Of a stretch of 64,000 nucleotides of DNA, positions 45,372 through 55,056 are shown piece by piece (the first letter of the stretch is position 1; each line of letters begins with the position of its first letter). Both the position numbers and the translations under genes were made by a program. The notes under the pieces were generated by a model that saw only the letters and a program-made list of their open reading frames with translations, did no database searches and was not told where the DNA came from. Source of the stretch: Vibrio natriegens NBRC 15636 = ATCC 14048 = DSM 759 (GTDB taxonomy: Bacteria; Pseudomonadota; Gammaproteobacteria; Enterobacterales; Vibrionaceae); contig NZ_CP141822.1 of the NCBI RefSeq assembly GCF_035621455.1, forward strand, positions 1,178,001 through 1,242,000, given 5' to 3'.

Positions 45372-45950
45372 GTGGCTCAGATGTATTTCTACTACTCTGC
45401 GATGAATGCGGGTAAATCAACGACTCTTCTTCAATCTTCTTTTAACTACCAAGAACGCGGCATGACGCCAGTGATATTTACGGCAGCACTTGACGACCGT
45501 TACGGTGTGGGCAAAGTAAGCTCACGAATTGGTCTTCAGTCAGACGCTCATCTTTTTGGCCAGGATACCAATTTATATCAGGAGATTACTGCTCTAAACG
45601 AGGTTGAAAAGCGACATTGTATTCTTGTTGATGAGTGCCAGTTCTTAACCAAAGAGCAGGTATATCAACTAACAGAAGTGGTGGATAAGCTGCATATCCC
45701 TGTACTTTGTTACGGCCTTAGAACCGATTTTCTTGGTGAACTTTTTGAAGGCAGCAAGTACCTGTTATCTTGGGCAGACAAGTTGGTAGAACTTAAGACG
45801 ATTTGCCACTGTGGGCGCAAAGCGAATATGGTTATTCGTACCGATGAAAATGGTGTTGCTATCAAAGAGGGCGACCAAGTCGCGATTGGCGGTAATGAAC
45901 GCTATGTTTCGGTTTGTCGTCAGCATTACAAAGAAGCGTTAGGGAAATAG
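45372..45950 (+). CDS. tdk: thymidine kinase
   Basis: This 192-residue type II thymidine kinase has P-loop MNAGKSTTL (residues 11-19), LVDECQFL, the lasso region [16 protein letters not shown] and a zinc ribbon with CHCGRKA and VCRQH. GTG at 45372 is the start. It phosphorylates thymidine in pyrimidine salvage. Confidence 0.96.
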   Translation: MAQMYFYYSAMNAGKSTTLLQSSFNYQERGMTPVIFTAALDDRYGVGKVSSRIGLQSDAHLFGQDTNLYQEITALNEVEKRHCILVDECQFLTKEQVYQLTEVVDKLHIPVLCYGLRTDFLGELFEGSKYLLSWADKLVELKTICHCGRKANMVIRTDENGVAIKEGDQVAIGGNERYVSVCRQHYKEALGK

Positions 45951-45973
45951 TCCTGATTCGCTAAACGCATACC

Positions 45974-46002
45974 AAAAAGCCACCAAAATCGGTGGCTTTT
46001 TT
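45974..46002 (+). terminator. bidirectional terminator of tdk
   Basis: An 11-bp stem (AAAAAGCCACC / GGTGGCTTTTT) with a 6-base loop lies between tdk and the convergent DUF218 gene. Confidence 0.92.
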
Positions 46003-46021
46003 GCGATTTGGCGTTATTCAA

Positions 46022-46660
46022 TTATGCGAAGTTAAAACCGAAACGTTGCAGTAATGCCTGATAAGACGACTCGACATTTTCCGGAATGACTTGCTCAGTT
46101 TGAAAACCTTTTTCAGGGTAGGTTTTGACGCGAGAATAGTCTTCCATCAGTGCTTCTAACACCATCATCAACGGCATGTCTTCATTAATGTACTCGAAGA
46201 ACGGATGTGCAGTGGAGCTCACTTGAAGTTGAGAATAGGGCGATTGCCATTGTTTCTCGAACGTAGCGATGGCTCGACGCTCCATAAATGGTTTTTGCAC
46301 CAAAATCACTGAGTCACACAAAATACCGCTGTTTTCGAGTAGCTGATGAGTAAAGCGTACGTTTTCACCACTATTTGTTGATTGGGTTTCTAACAATATT
46401 GCATCGCCAGGGACACCTGCCGCTTGCGCGATTTCTGCGAAAGTTTCAGCTTCACTTTTGTCAAACAAACCATCTGTAAATCGCCCTTTACCGCCAGAGA
46501 ACACAATGAGTGGTGCAAGTTTCTGCTGATAAAGCTTTGCAGCATGTTCTGCGACACGAAGGTCATTACTGCACATGACTAATAAGCAATCCGCTGGTTT
46601 TAGCTGATGCTTAAGTTGCATGTAATCCCAGAGTGTTTCGATATGTTGATAAAGCTTCAT
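46022..46660 (-). CDS. YdcF/DUF218 family protein
   Basis: This 212-residue protein matches the DUF218 (SanA/YdcF-like) family: DCLLVMCSNDLRVAEHAAKLYQ, VFSGGKGRFTDGL, the SEAETFAEIA helix, and LLETQSTNSGENVRF. It has no N-terminal membrane segment, unlike ElyC or SanA, so it resembles the soluble YdcF branch, which binds SAM in a reported structure. The function is unknown. The start overlaps the upstream gene by four bases. Confidence 0.85.
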   Translation of the reverse strand: MKLYQHIETLWDYMQLKHQLKPADCLLVMCSNDLRVAEHAAKLYQQKLAPLIVFSGGKGRFTDGLFDKSEAETFAEIAQAAGVPGDAILLETQSTNSGENVRFTHQLLENSGILCDSVILVQKPFMERRAIATFEKQWQSPYSQLQVSSTAHPFFEYINEDMPLMMVLEALMEDYSRVKTYPEKGFQTEQVIPENVESSYQALLQRFGFNFA

Positions 46661-47484
46661 AGTGCATCCAGCGTTGAGTTAAATTGAAATTGATAACCGA
46701 GCGAAACGAGCTTATCTGCGACAATGCGCTTGTCGGCATCTTCTGTCACTGGAGGCAGAGAAAGCTCCGCGCCACTCTTAGTGATTGCAGCCTGATAGAA
46801 CTCGGCTTTGCTGACGGTATTGGGTGTCGTCACGTTAACAATTTCATTATCAATGTGTTCCAGTGCAAATTTTGCAGCGGCAACCGCATCTTTTTGATGA
46901 AGCATGTTTGCAGGGGCTTTGCGGCTAACTTGTTTGAGTCGCGCAGCAAAGCGAGCCGGGTTTCTGTCCGGGCCAATCAACCCGCTACATCTTAAAATGG
47001 CATAGTGAATACCAGAGTCGATGACAGACTGCTCCGCCTGCAACATGATCTGCGCGTTTTCAGAAAAATGAGGATGGTTTTGTGCCAGTTTCAACGAGGC
47101 GGAATCTTCATTCATGTCAGAGGGCAAATTAGGGTAGACCGTCGTGGAACTGATCATCACTAACTTTTCGATCTCTTGCTGCTTTGCGGTTTCAACTAAG
47201 GTTGCCCATTGCTGAGCATACTCTTGACCACCACCTTTTCTAAATCCTGGGGGAAACGCACCGACGATGTGCTTGATTTGATACCGCTGGATAAGCTCTG
47301 GCAATTTTATTTCTGCGTGTGGTTGAGTGAGATCGAGGATCTCAGCGTTCATGAGTATCGATGGTAATTCATCCAACCTTTCCTGGCTGCGGCGAGTCAC
47401 TACAACAGTCTGTCCTTCGTCTACTAACGCTTGGGCGAGTGGTGTGCCTAGCCAGCCTGCACCTACAATCAATGTGTTTGCCAT
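46657..47484 (-). CDS. NAD(P)-binding epimerase-like protein (YeeZ type)
   Basis: This extended-SDR protein of about 275 residues starts at the ATG at 47484 (MANTLIVGAGWLGTPLAQAL) after a GGAAGAG ribosome site. The Rossmann motif GAGWLG and SSTTVYPNL, in the position of the catalytic Thr/Tyr region, are visible, along with VNVTTPNTVSKAEFY late in the protein. The substrate is unknown. The upstream in-frame extension to 47544 has no ribosome site. It is coupled with the DUF218 gene. Confidence 0.85.
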   Translation of the reverse strand: MANTLIVGAGWLGTPLAQALVDEGQTVVVTRRSQERLDELPSILMNAEILDLTQPHAEIKLPELIQRYQIKHIVGAFPPGFRKGGGQEYAQQWATLVETAKQQEIEKLVMISSTTVYPNLPSDMNEDSASLKLAQNHPHFSENAQIMLQAEQSVIDSGIHYAILRCSGLIGPDRNPARFAARLKQVSRKAPANMLHQKDAVAAAKFALEHIDNEIVNVTTPNTVSKAEFYQAAITKSGAELSLPPVTEDADKRIVADKLVSLGYQFQFNSTLDAL

Positions 47485-47796
47485 ATGTCTCTTCCCGACT
47501 AAATTAAAATTGTTAAACAGAGTTATGCGCGTTGTATTGTTCACTGAAGCAAGGGAGGGGATACCTTATCAGGCGTCTAATCTGGTATCGATGTACGTTA
47601 TTGATTGCAATAGTCAAACTTCAGTGTATTAGAAATAAGTGTAAACCTATTGGCAAAATATGTGAATGCCATCAATGATGATGGCACTTTATAGGAGGAA
47701 AGGTGATTGATATTTGAGTGATCAAGCTAGCGATGTTACGGTTTCAGACCGCTTTTAACGGCTTGAACGCTAATCATGCAGCCATTGACGTTTAGA

Positions 47797-48033
47797 TTAG
47801 CTTGCCGCTAATACTCGTAAGATTTTTTCTGCGTGTTCTGCGACCTCAATACCTTCGTCAGTTAAATAGCCACCATCAGGCTGTGTGCAGAGTTTTTTCT
47901 CATACAGACGAGCAATGGCAGTTTGCGTTTCTTCGGACGCATCTTTGTGAACTTTAATGCCCGTTGCCGCGCTGCTTAAATCGAACTGAAGAAGTAGATT
48001 CAATTCGGCCATGTGTTCCGCTGAATATTTCAT
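47797..48033 (-). CDS. TIGR02647-like small protein, possible DNA-binding
   Basis: This 78-residue protein (MKYSAEHMAELNLLLQFDL; VHKDASEETQTAIARLYEKK; YLTDEGIEVAEHAEKILRVL) fits the TIGR02647 family. The LYEKKL...GGYLTDEG pattern resembles the wing of a winged helix. The function is unproven. It is monocistronic and divergent from focA. Confidence 0.78.
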   Translation of the reverse strand: MKYSAEHMAELNLLLQFDLSSAATGIKVHKDASEETQTAIARLYEKKLCTQPDGGYLTDEGIEVAEHAEKILRVLAAS

Positions 48034-48335
48034 AAATAATTCCTTTGCGCTTTTTTATCCAAGCTAGTCTCAAAAACCAACTAGAGCAACACAAAACCGC
48101 GAGAAGTGTTAACTGTATTGCTATCAGGCTGATATAACGTGGGATTTTTGTTCGAAAGAAAATATTCTTGTCACATATCAATGACAGTAAAAATTTGCCA
48201 TTTTAGTGTCCCAGATTTGGTGATAAACATCCCGCAAACAATATTTTTAGTTAACACTACAAATACCCCTTGAAAAAGTGTGAAAATCGCGCGATTATCG
48301 CCGCCTCCTTAATTGTTTCTAAATGTTACGCCACC
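48034..48335. other. intergenic region upstream of focA
   Basis: About 300 bases carry the divergent promoters of the TIGR02647-like gene and focA. TTGAAA (48270-48275), 17 bases from GATTAT (48293-48298), is a fair promoter for focA. No clear FNR palindrome (TTGAT-N4-ATCAA) was found. Confidence 0.45.
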
Positions 48336-49196
48336 ATGAATTTCAATCAGTTTGACTCATTACTACCGCCGCAAGCTGCTGAACGCGCTGCCGAAGTTGG
48401 TGTAGGTAAAGCGACTAAAGCACCTGTTAAATCCTTCTTACTTGCCATCTCCGCAGGGCTTCATATTGGTATTGCATTCATTTTCTATACAACCGTAACA
48501 ACGGGTGCAGGCGACTTACCTTGGGGCATGACGCGTTTGATTGGTGGTCTTGCGTTTAGTCTTGGATTGATCCTTGTGGTGGTCACAGGCGGAGAGCTTT
48601 TCACCAGCTCGGTGTTGACACTGGTAGCGCGCGCCAGTGGAAAAATTTCCTGGAAGGCGTTAGTTAAAAACTGGTTTGTAGTTTACTTTGGTAACATGGC
48701 TGGTGCCGCTATGCTGGTGGCTTGTATGCTGGTCAGCAAGCAGTATATGTTTGATGGCGGGCAGGTCGGCTTAAATGCCATGGCTATTTCCCAGCATAAA
48801 TTACATCACGGATTCTTCGCGGCAGTCGCCCTAGGCATTATGTGTAACGTTTTAGTGTGTATTGCTGTCTGGATGACATTCAGTGGACGCACCTTAACCG
48901 ATAAGATTGCGGTAATGATTCTACCCGTTGCCATGTTTGTGTCAGCAGGTTTTGAGCACTGTATTGCGAACATGTTCCAAGTTCCAATGGCGATTGGGAT
49001 TAAATACTTTGCTCCGGAAGCGTTCTGGCAAATGACTGGCGCAGATATTGCGAATTACGCGGATTTGAACATGACAGGCTTCATTCTCAACAACCTGATC
49101 CCTGTTACGTTAGGGAATATTATCGGTGGCGGTGTGTTTGTCGGTATGTGGTACTGGATGATTTACCTGCGTGATGAAGACAAGCACCTGAGATAA
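48336..49196 (+). CDS. focA: formate transporter FocA
   Basis: This formate/nitrite transporter family protein of about 286 residues forms a pentameric inner-membrane channel for formate. Six membrane segments are visible. Family motifs include the N-terminal FDSLLPPQAAERAAEVGVGKA, GGELFTSS, KNWFVVYFGNMAGA and GIMCNVLVCIAVWM, with GFEHCIANMF near the selectivity region and NLIPVTLGNIIGGG toward the C-terminus. The start at 48336 fits the family; the in-frame extension to 48270 overlaps the promoter. No pflB follows, unlike in E. coli. Confidence 0.9.
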   Translation: MNFNQFDSLLPPQAAERAAEVGVGKATKAPVKSFLLAISAGLHIGIAFIFYTTVTTGAGDLPWGMTRLIGGLAFSLGLILVVVTGGELFTSSVLTLVARASGKISWKALVKNWFVVYFGNMAGAAMLVACMLVSKQYMFDGGQVGLNAMAISQHKLHHGFFAAVALGIMCNVLVCIAVWMTFSGRTLTDKIAVMILPVAMFVSAGFEHCIANMFQVPMAIGIKYFAPEAFWQMTGADIANYADLNMTGFILNNLIPVTLGNIIGGGVFVGMWYWMIYLRDEDKHLR

Positions 49197-49225
49197 TCAG
49201 TGATCTTCTCTATTTCAGATTAGTA

Positions 49226-49252
49226 AAAGGCGAGCTCAAATAGCTCGCCTTT
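49226..49252 (+). terminator. terminator of focA
   Basis: An 11-bp stem (AAAGGCGAGCT / AGCTCGCCTTT) with a 5-base loop. The following T tract is short (TTTCTCTT). Confidence 0.8.
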
Positions 49253-49296
49253 CTCTTGTCTGTTGTCTTGCGTCTGCTCGCTTTAAACCTATGCAG

Positions 49297-49434
49297 CTAT
49301 ACCAACTCTTCGTTAATCCCAAACTCGATCGGCACCCAGTGTGACGTCATTTCATTTGGTACCTGAACCAGCCACTCCAGCGGCGTGTCAGACAACAATT
49401 CATCATACTTTTCAGAGACCATTAATACATCCAT
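49297..49434 (-). CDS. small protein of unknown function (45 aa)
   Basis: A 46-codon frame on the minus strand begins MDVLMVSEKYDELLSD and continues through PLEWLVQVPNEM to a TAG. It has a strong ribosome site (AAAGGAGCAAC) 4-5 bases upstream of its ATG. The product is acidic with no signal or membrane segment. No family is recognised. The good start context and the otherwise empty 480-base gap make it credible. It is shorter than most gene-finder cutoffs. Confidence 0.6.
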   Translation of the reverse strand: MDVLMVSEKYDELLSDTPLEWLVQVPNEMTSHWVPIEFGINEELV

Positions 49435-49679
49435 GATAGTTGCTCCTTTATGCTACTCCCTGCACTCTAAAACTAGAGTATTTCAGCCAAGTGATCAATT
49501 TATGACCGTTACGTTTCGGAAAAACCTTTTTCCAGACAACCTGTTATGTTTCTGATTGCGTATGTTTTTTCATTGCTTATCCACATTTTCTGTGGATAAC
49601 CTGTCTTAAAGATCGTGTGTATCTATCTGACTGCAGAAAATATTATAAAATTAAACGGTTATATGCGAGTAAGTCGAGC

Positions 49680-50486
49680 TTATTTTGTAGAACTTTTTTG
49701 CTCAATTTTTACTCTAACCCGGCCTTCTTTGGTTTGAACGCTGCTCAATGTCATTTCTAGGGTGATAACCACAGATATATTTAACATGACGAAAATCGCT
49801 AACATGATCACCAATTGATACTTTATCGCGACCAGAGGGCTTGCTCCTCCTAAGATCTGCCCTGTCATCATCCCTGGAAGCGTGACAAGGCCAGTTGCAG
49901 TCATTGACGCTAAGATTGGGGCCATGGATTTTCTTAGCGCCTCTTGAACAAAGGGAAATGAAGCGTATTTAGGAGATGCACCAAGTGAAATAGCGGCTTC
50001 GTACTCTGTCTTACGTTCTTCAAAGGCGGTAAAGAGGTTTTGTAGCGCGATGATGTTGCTGCTTAAGCTATTACCCAACAACATACCCGCCAGAGGAATC
50101 ATGTATTGGGCACTATAAAGAGGAGTCGGTTGAACTAAACCTACCGTCATGGCAATCAGAAGCGGGCATAGACCGCAAACAAGCCCTGTGATCAAAGGCA
50201 GCATCAATGGTTTTTTAGGTAAGTGAGCTTTACCCGCAATCGTGCTTGCGCCAACCACAATCATGACAGCTATCCATAGCACGTTGATCAGTAAACTATT
50301 TAGGTGGAAGAGGTACTCTAAGTAAACGCCTATCAGGATCAGCTGCACTGTCATACGAAGAACACTGATCGTAGTGTCTTTCGCAATTCCCAATTTGTAG
50401 CGATAGTTAATTGCCAGTGGGATGAGCAAAATCAAGCTGAATAACGCCAGTTTTATCCAGCTAATATCTACTACGCTGTCCATCAA
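49680..50486 (-). CDS. fetB: FetB-type permease (UPF0014)
   Basis: This 268-residue membrane protein of the UPF0014/FetB family has about six to seven hydrophobic segments. Family blocks are PLAINYRYKLGIAKDTTISVLRMTVQLILIG, PLAGMLLGNSLSSNIIAL, EAAISLGASPKYASFPFVQEALRKSMAP and LPGMMTGQILGGASPL. In E. coli FetAB exports iron and aids oxidative stress resistance. No FetA-like ATPase gene is adjacent, so the partner must be elsewhere or a separate function applies. Confidence 0.88.
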   Translation of the reverse strand: MMDSVVDISWIKLALFSLILLIPLAINYRYKLGIAKDTTISVLRMTVQLILIGVYLEYLFHLNSLLINVLWIAVMIVVGASTIAGKAHLPKKPLMLPLITGLVCGLCPLLIAMTVGLVQPTPLYSAQYMIPLAGMLLGNSLSSNIIALQNLFTAFEERKTEYEAAISLGASPKYASFPFVQEALRKSMAPILASMTATGLVTLPGMMTGQILGGASPLVAIKYQLVIMLAIFVMLNISVVITLEMTLSSVQTKEGRVRVKIEQKSSTK

Positions 50487-50923
50487 TTCTCCTAAGTTCT
50501 CGTCTTTACCCTTTCTATATTAACTCATATTTTTCGAATGACTTTAAATGCGAGTTAAAGCCTCCTTTATAAGTCATTTCTTATCAATTTGTTTACATTA
50601 TTTGGTTTTTCTTCGCTATGAAAATGCATTTTTCCCGTAATGTTTAACGTGAAAATGTTATTTGTGTTTTTATATTGTTACCAATTTAACGTTTATTTAA
50701 AAGACTTATTTTTTCATATCTGTTCATGTTTTTTAATAAATAATATCAATCCCACACATCTCCGTTCGAACTCAAAAAAGTGTTGAATAACAAGGAGTGA
50801 AGGGCGTTATTTGATTGAACCCTACTATTAATATGGACTAACATTTTCGGTTATAAATTGTAAAAAACTTAAGCTCTATTTCCTGAGCTTTTCAATAACA
50901 CTAAATACAAAGTAGGCAAATGT
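50487..50923. other. AT-rich regulatory region upstream of torE
   Basis: This stretch of about 440 bases carries the fetB promoter (minus) and the tor promoter region (plus). Apart from the TorR-like decamers at 50710-50729, no motif could be assigned. Confidence 0.5.
50710..50729 (+). promoter_or_regulatory. tandem TorR boxes
   Basis: Two adjacent decamers fit the TorR consensus CTGTTCATAT: TTTTTCATAT (50710-50719, 8/10) and CTGTTCATGT (50720-50729, 9/10). They are in direct-repeat phase, as in the E. coli torCAD promoter. They lie about 195 bases before torE. Confidence 0.62.
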
Positions 50924-51103
50924 ATGAGAGATGTTAATAATATTGAGTGCAGTGAAAAACGCTCCCTTGAATGGAAGTCGTTTTTCTTTATCGCGGTTGT
51001 TCTCTTTCCAATTTTAAGTGTGGGTTTCGTTGGCGGTTACGGATTCATCGTATGGATGTTGCAGGTGTTCTTCTTTGGACCTCCTGGTGCGCACGGTATG
51101 TAA
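50924..51103 (+). CDS. torE: TorE/NapE family small membrane protein
   Basis: This 59-residue protein has an N-terminal charged stretch (about 1-20) and a single long hydrophobic region (about 21-52, FFFIAVVLFPILSVGFVGGYG). It ends FFGPPGAHGM, which closely matches the NapE/TorE family. The function is unclear; it accompanies periplasmic TMAO or nitrate reductases. It lies directly upstream of torC, as in Shewanella torECAD. Confidence 0.9.
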   Translation: MRDVNNIECSEKRSLEWKSFFFIAVVLFPILSVGFVGGYGFIVWMLQVFFFGPPGAHGM

Positions 51104-51153
51104 GCCGTTGAGCTCATAACCACACTTTTGAAAAGATTTTAAGAGAGCAAATA

Positions 51154-52338
51154 ATGAAATCATTAATCATTAAACTGTGGCGTACGATGACACGCCCTGC
51201 CGTGCATATCAGCCTTGGTGTGCTAACTATGGGTGGCTTTATTGCAGGCGTTATTTTCTGGGGTGGCTTCAACACAGCGTTAGAAGCGACCAACACGGAA
51301 GAGTTCTGTATCAGCTGTCACACCATGCGCGACAACGTTTATGTTGAACTGCAAGACACGGTTCACTGGAAAAACCACTCTGGTGTACGTGCGACTTGTC
51401 CTGACTGTCACGTTCCACATAACTGGACAGATAAAATCGCTCGTAAGATGCAGGCTTCTAAAGAAGTGTTTGCACAAGTATTTGGTAACTACGATGAAGA
51501 AGGGGTGTTTGAAGAGCGCCGTATCGAGTTAGCCAAACATGAATGGGATCGTTTTTCTGCGAACAAATCTCTTGAATGTAAAAACTGCCACAACTACGAC
51601 TCGATGGACTTCGACCAGATGTCTCCGACCGCGCGTATTCAAATGAAACAAGCCGCAGAGAAAGATCAAAGCTGTGTCGACTGCCACAAAGGCATTGCGC
51701 ACAACTTACCTGCTGGTATGGATAGCATCGGCGGTATTGTCGGCGATCTGGAACAAATGACATCAAACACGGATTACGCAGTAGGTCAGCAGCTAGTCAG
51801 CATTCGTCATCTTCCACTTTACTTTGATGAGCAAGGCACTAAAGAAGCGGGCCTTCTAAACCCGGCATCGACCGTAAAAGTTATCGAAGAAAAAGGCGAC
51901 TTTGTTGAAATCGAAATCGATGGCTGGCGTAAAGCAAAAGGCTTTGGTCGCGTAATCCAAGAAGATTTCGGTAAGAACATTGCGACTGCATCTCTGCTAA
52001 AAGAAGCGTCTACCGACAGCAACATGGTGACGACAGGTGAAAAACGTGTTGACGAACTCACTGGTCTCCCATGGGAAAAAGTGACAGCAAAAGCTTGGCT
52101 GAAGAAAGAGTCGGCGTTGAACGATATCAATCCAGTATGGGAAAAATCTCGTGAAGCGTACAAAACCAACTGTTCTGTATGTCACACGCAACCTGCTGAA
52201 GCGCACTTCGACGCGAACACCTGGCCAGGTATGTTCGACGGTATGTTAGCGTTCGTGAACCTGGATACGGACAGCGAAGCGCTTATCTTGAAATATCTAC
52301 AGAAGCACTCTTCAGATTATGCTGAAGGCCACCACTAA
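51154..52338 (+). CDS. torC: pentahaem c-type cytochrome TorC
   Basis: This 394-residue NapC/NirT-type quinol dehydrogenase passes electrons from menaquinol to TorA. It has an N-terminal membrane anchor (about 15-40) and five CxxCH haem motifs: CISCH (about 51), CPDCH (82), CKNCH (142), CVDCH (173) and the C-terminal CSVCH (339), the last in the TorC-specific domain. Three further His ligands are likely in the sequence. Cytochrome c maturation in the periplasm is required. Confidence 0.95.
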   Translation: MKSLIIKLWRTMTRPAVHISLGVLTMGGFIAGVIFWGGFNTALEATNTEEFCISCHTMRDNVYVELQDTVHWKNHSGVRATCPDCHVPHNWTDKIARKMQASKEVFAQVFGNYDEEGVFEERRIELAKHEWDRFSANKSLECKNCHNYDSMDFDQMSPTARIQMKQAAEKDQSCVDCHKGIAHNLPAGMDSIGGIVGDLEQMTSNTDYAVGQQLVSIRHLPLYFDEQGTKEAGLLNPASTVKVIEEKGDFVEIEIDGWRKAKGFGRVIQEDFGKNIATASLLKEASTDSNMVTTGEKRVDELTGLPWEKVTAKAWLKKESALNDINPVWEKSREAYKTNCSVCHTQPAEAHFDANTWPGMFDGMLAFVNLDTDSEALILKYLQKHSSDYAEGHH

Positions 52339-52363
52339 TAAGCGTCGGATTGGAGAATTTTAA

Positions 52364-54826
52364 ATGGCTATTACACGAAGAAGTTTTCTTAAAGGCGTAG
52401 CAACGACAAGTGCCGCGTCAGTTATCGGTCCAAGCTTATTAGCGTCAGCTTCAGCAAAAGCCGCGGAATCGACAGGTACCTGGAAAGTGACGGGCTCGCA
52501 CTGGGGCGCATTCCGCGCTCATATCTACGCGGGTAAGGTTCAGGAGATCAAACCACTAGAGCTTGATAAGAACCCGACAGAGATGCTGAACGGCATCAAA
52601 GGCATCATTTACAGCCCATCGCGTGTTCGTTACCCAATGGTTCGTCTGGATTGGCTGAAAAAGCACAAGTACAGCGCAGATACTCGCGGCAACAACCGTT
52701 TTATCCGTGTAACGTGGGATGAAGCGCTGGATCTGTTCTACCGTGAGTTAGAGCGTGTACAGAAAGAATACGGTCCTTGGGCGTTACATGCTGGCCAAAC
52801 TGGCTGGAACCAAACGGGTGCGTTCAACAACTGTACGGCACACATGCAACGTGCAGTGGGCATGCATGGTAACTTCATCACAAAAGTTGGCGACTACTCG
52901 ACAGGTGCGGGTCAAACCATCATGCCTTACGTACTCGGTTCAACAGAAGTTTATGCACAAGGTACGTCTTGGTCTGAAATCTTAGAGAACTCGGACAACA
53001 TTGTTTTGTGGGCAAACGATCCAGTGAAAAACCTTCAGGTAGGTTGGAACTGTGAAACGCACGAATCTTTCAAGTATCTAGAACAGCTAAAAGAGAAAGT
53101 CGCGAAAGGTAAGATCAACGTTCTGTCTGTTGACCCGGTGAAGAACAAAACTCAGCGCTACCTAGAGAACGATCACCTGTACATCAACCCGATGACCGAT
53201 GTGGCGTTCATGCTGGCTGTTGCACACGTACTTTACAACGAAGAGCTCTACGATAAGAAGTTCATTGAGACTTACTGTTTAGGCTTTGAAGAGTTCATTC
53301 AATACGTTCAGGGTCAAACCAAAGATAAGACGGAAAAGACTCCAGAGTGGGCTGCAGCTATCTGTGGTGTGAAAGCGGACAAGATTCGCGAATTCGCCCG
53401 CATGTTGGTTAATGGTCGTACACAAATCTTAATGGGCTGGTGTATTCAGCGTCAGGAACACGGCGAGCAACCATATTGGGCGGCTGCGGTTGTTGCGGCA
53501 ATGGTAGGTCAGATTGGTCTGCCTGGCGGCGGTATCTCTTATGGTCACCACTACTCAAGTATCGGTGTTCCATCAACGGGTTTCGCAGGCCCTGGCGGTT
53601 TCCCGCGTAACCTTGACCAGGGTATGAAGCCGAAGTGGGATAACAACGATTTCAACGGCTACAGTCGCACTATTCCGGTAGCGCGTTGGATTGATGCTAT
53701 TCTGGAACCAGGTAAAGAGATCAATTACAACGGCGGTAAAGTTAAACTGCCAGATTTCAAAATGATGGTTATCTCGGGTTGTAACCCATGGCACCATCAC
53801 CAAGATCGCAACCGTATGAAGAAAGCGTTCAAGAAGCTACAAACGGTTGTGACCATTGAATTTGCGTGGACGGCAACTTGTCGTTTCTCTGATATCGTAT
53901 TGCCAGCTTGTACTCAGTGGGAGCGTAACGATATCGACGTTTATGGATCATACTCAAGCCGTGGTTTGGTGGCGATGCACCGTTTGGTTGATCCACTGTT
54001 CCAATCTAAACCTGACTTCCAGATCATGAGTGAACTTACACAGCGCTTTGGCCGCCGTGAAGAGTACACTCGTGGTATGAGTGAGATGGAATGGATCGAA
54101 AGCCTGTACAACGATTGTAAGAAAGCCAATGAAGGTAAATTCGAAATGCCAGAGTTCAACGAATTCTGGGAGAAGAGTGTACTGGACTTTGGTGAAGGCA
54201 AACCTTGGGTTCGTCACGCGGATTTCCGTAAAGATCCAGAGTTGAATCCACTGGGCACGCCATCTGGTTTCATCGAGATTACCTCTCGTAAGATCGGTCG
54301 TTACGGTTACGAACATTGTCAAGAGCACCCAATGTGGTTCGAAAAATCAGAACGTTCACACGGTGGTCCGGGTTCAGACAAATACCCATTCTGGTTGCAG
54401 TCTTGTCACCCAGACAAGCGCTTGCACTCACAAATGTGTGAATCTGAAGAGTTTCGCGCCACTTACGCGGTGCAAGGTCGTGAGCCTGTTTACATCAACC
54501 CGGTTGATGCAAAAGCGAAAGGCATTAAAGATGGTGACCTAGTGCGTGTATTTAACGGTCGTGGTCAGCTTTTGGCGGGTGCGGTTCTGACCGACAGTTA
54601 CCCACGTGGCGTTGTTCGTATCGAAGAAGGTGCCTGGTATGGTCCTCTCAACGAGAAAGAAGGCGCTATCTGTACGTACGGTGACCCTAATACGCTAACG
54701 CAAGACATCGGTTCGTCTGAGCTTGCACAGGCTACTTCTGCGAACACTTGTATCGTCGACTTTGAGAAGTTCACAGGTAAAGTGCCGCCGGTCACATCAT
54801 TCGGTGGTCCAATCGAAGTTGCTTAA
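52364..54826 (+). CDS. torA: periplasmic trimethylamine-N-oxide reductase TorA
   Basis: This 820-residue bis-MGD molybdoenzyme reduces TMAO to trimethylamine as terminal acceptor. It has a Tat signal with twin arginines ([10 protein letters not shown]) and a cleavage site after about residue 35. The Mo-ligand serine is in GDYSTGAGQ, and conserved [12 protein letters not shown] and [19 protein letters not shown] blocks are seen. It follows torC by 25 bases. No torD chaperone gene follows; a strong terminator lies next. Confidence 0.95.
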   Translation: MAITRRSFLKGVATTSAASVIGPSLLASASAKAAESTGTWKVTGSHWGAFRAHIYAGKVQEIKPLELDKNPTEMLNGIKGIIYSPSRVRYPMVRLDWLKKHKYSADTRGNNRFIRVTWDEALDLFYRELERVQKEYGPWALHAGQTGWNQTGAFNNCTAHMQRAVGMHGNFITKVGDYSTGAGQTIMPYVLGSTEVYAQGTSWSEILENSDNIVLWANDPVKNLQVGWNCETHESFKYLEQLKEKVAKGKINVLSVDPVKNKTQRYLENDHLYINPMTDVAFMLAVAHVLYNEELYDKKFIETYCLGFEEFIQYVQGQTKDKTEKTPEWAAAICGVKADKIREFARMLVNGRTQILMGWCIQRQEHGEQPYWAAAVVAAMVGQIGLPGGGISYGHHYSSIGVPSTGFAGPGGFPRNLDQGMKPKWDNNDFNGYSRTIPVARWIDAILEPGKEINYNGGKVKLPDFKMMVISGCNPWHHHQDRNRMKKAFKKLQTVVTIEFAWTATCRFSDIVLPACTQWERNDIDVYGSYSSRGLVAMHRLVDPLFQSKPDFQIMSELTQRFGRREEYTRGMSEMEWIESLYNDCKKANEGKFEMPEFNEFWEKSVLDFGEGKPWVRHADFRKDPELNPLGTPSGFIEITSRKIGRYGYEHCQEHPMWFEKSERSHGGPGSDKYPFWLQSCHPDKRLHSQMCESEEFRATYAVQGREPVYINPVDAKAKGIKDGDLVRVFNGRGQLLAGAVLTDSYPRGVVRIEEGAWYGPLNEKEGAICTYGDPNTLTQDIGSSELAQATSANTCIVDFEKFTGKVPPVTSFGGPIEVA

Positions 54827-54848
54827 TACAAGCACAAGTACAAAATCC

Positions 54849-54877
54849 AATACCAGCCTTCGGGCTGGTATTTTTTT
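54849..54877 (+). terminator. terminator of torA
   Basis: TACCAGCC / GGCTGGTA with a TTCG loop and T7 tail. Confidence 0.93.
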
Positions 54878-54997
54878 AGCTGAATTTTGGGGAGCGTTAT
54901 CTCAATAATTATGTTTCACTAAGAGCTAAGGTGTATTCGTGAGGCAACTAACGATTTACGCTTCTAAACCGTAGGATAATGGTGACCGTACCTAAAC

Positions 54998-55012
54998 GGT
55001 TCATATTGAACC
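54998..55012 (+). promoter_or_regulatory. palindrome upstream of the GH36 gene, candidate operator
   Basis: GGTTCATATTGAACC is a 15-bp perfect palindrome (6-base arms, 3-base centre) 45 bases before the glycosidase ATG. It could be the site of a sugar-responsive repressor. No regulator gene is adjacent. Confidence 0.45.
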
Positions 55013-55056
55013 AAGTCTCTTGGGTATAAAGATAATAATAACTAAGTAGATCTAAT

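Noticed and set aside
47553..47562. Possible KOPS-like G-rich octamer
   Set aside because: The sequence does not fit GGGNAGGG in register, so no FtsK-orienting site is claimed.
48034..48335. FNR site upstream of focA
   Set aside because: Anaerobic control is expected for focA, but no TTGAT-N4-ATCAA palindrome was found.
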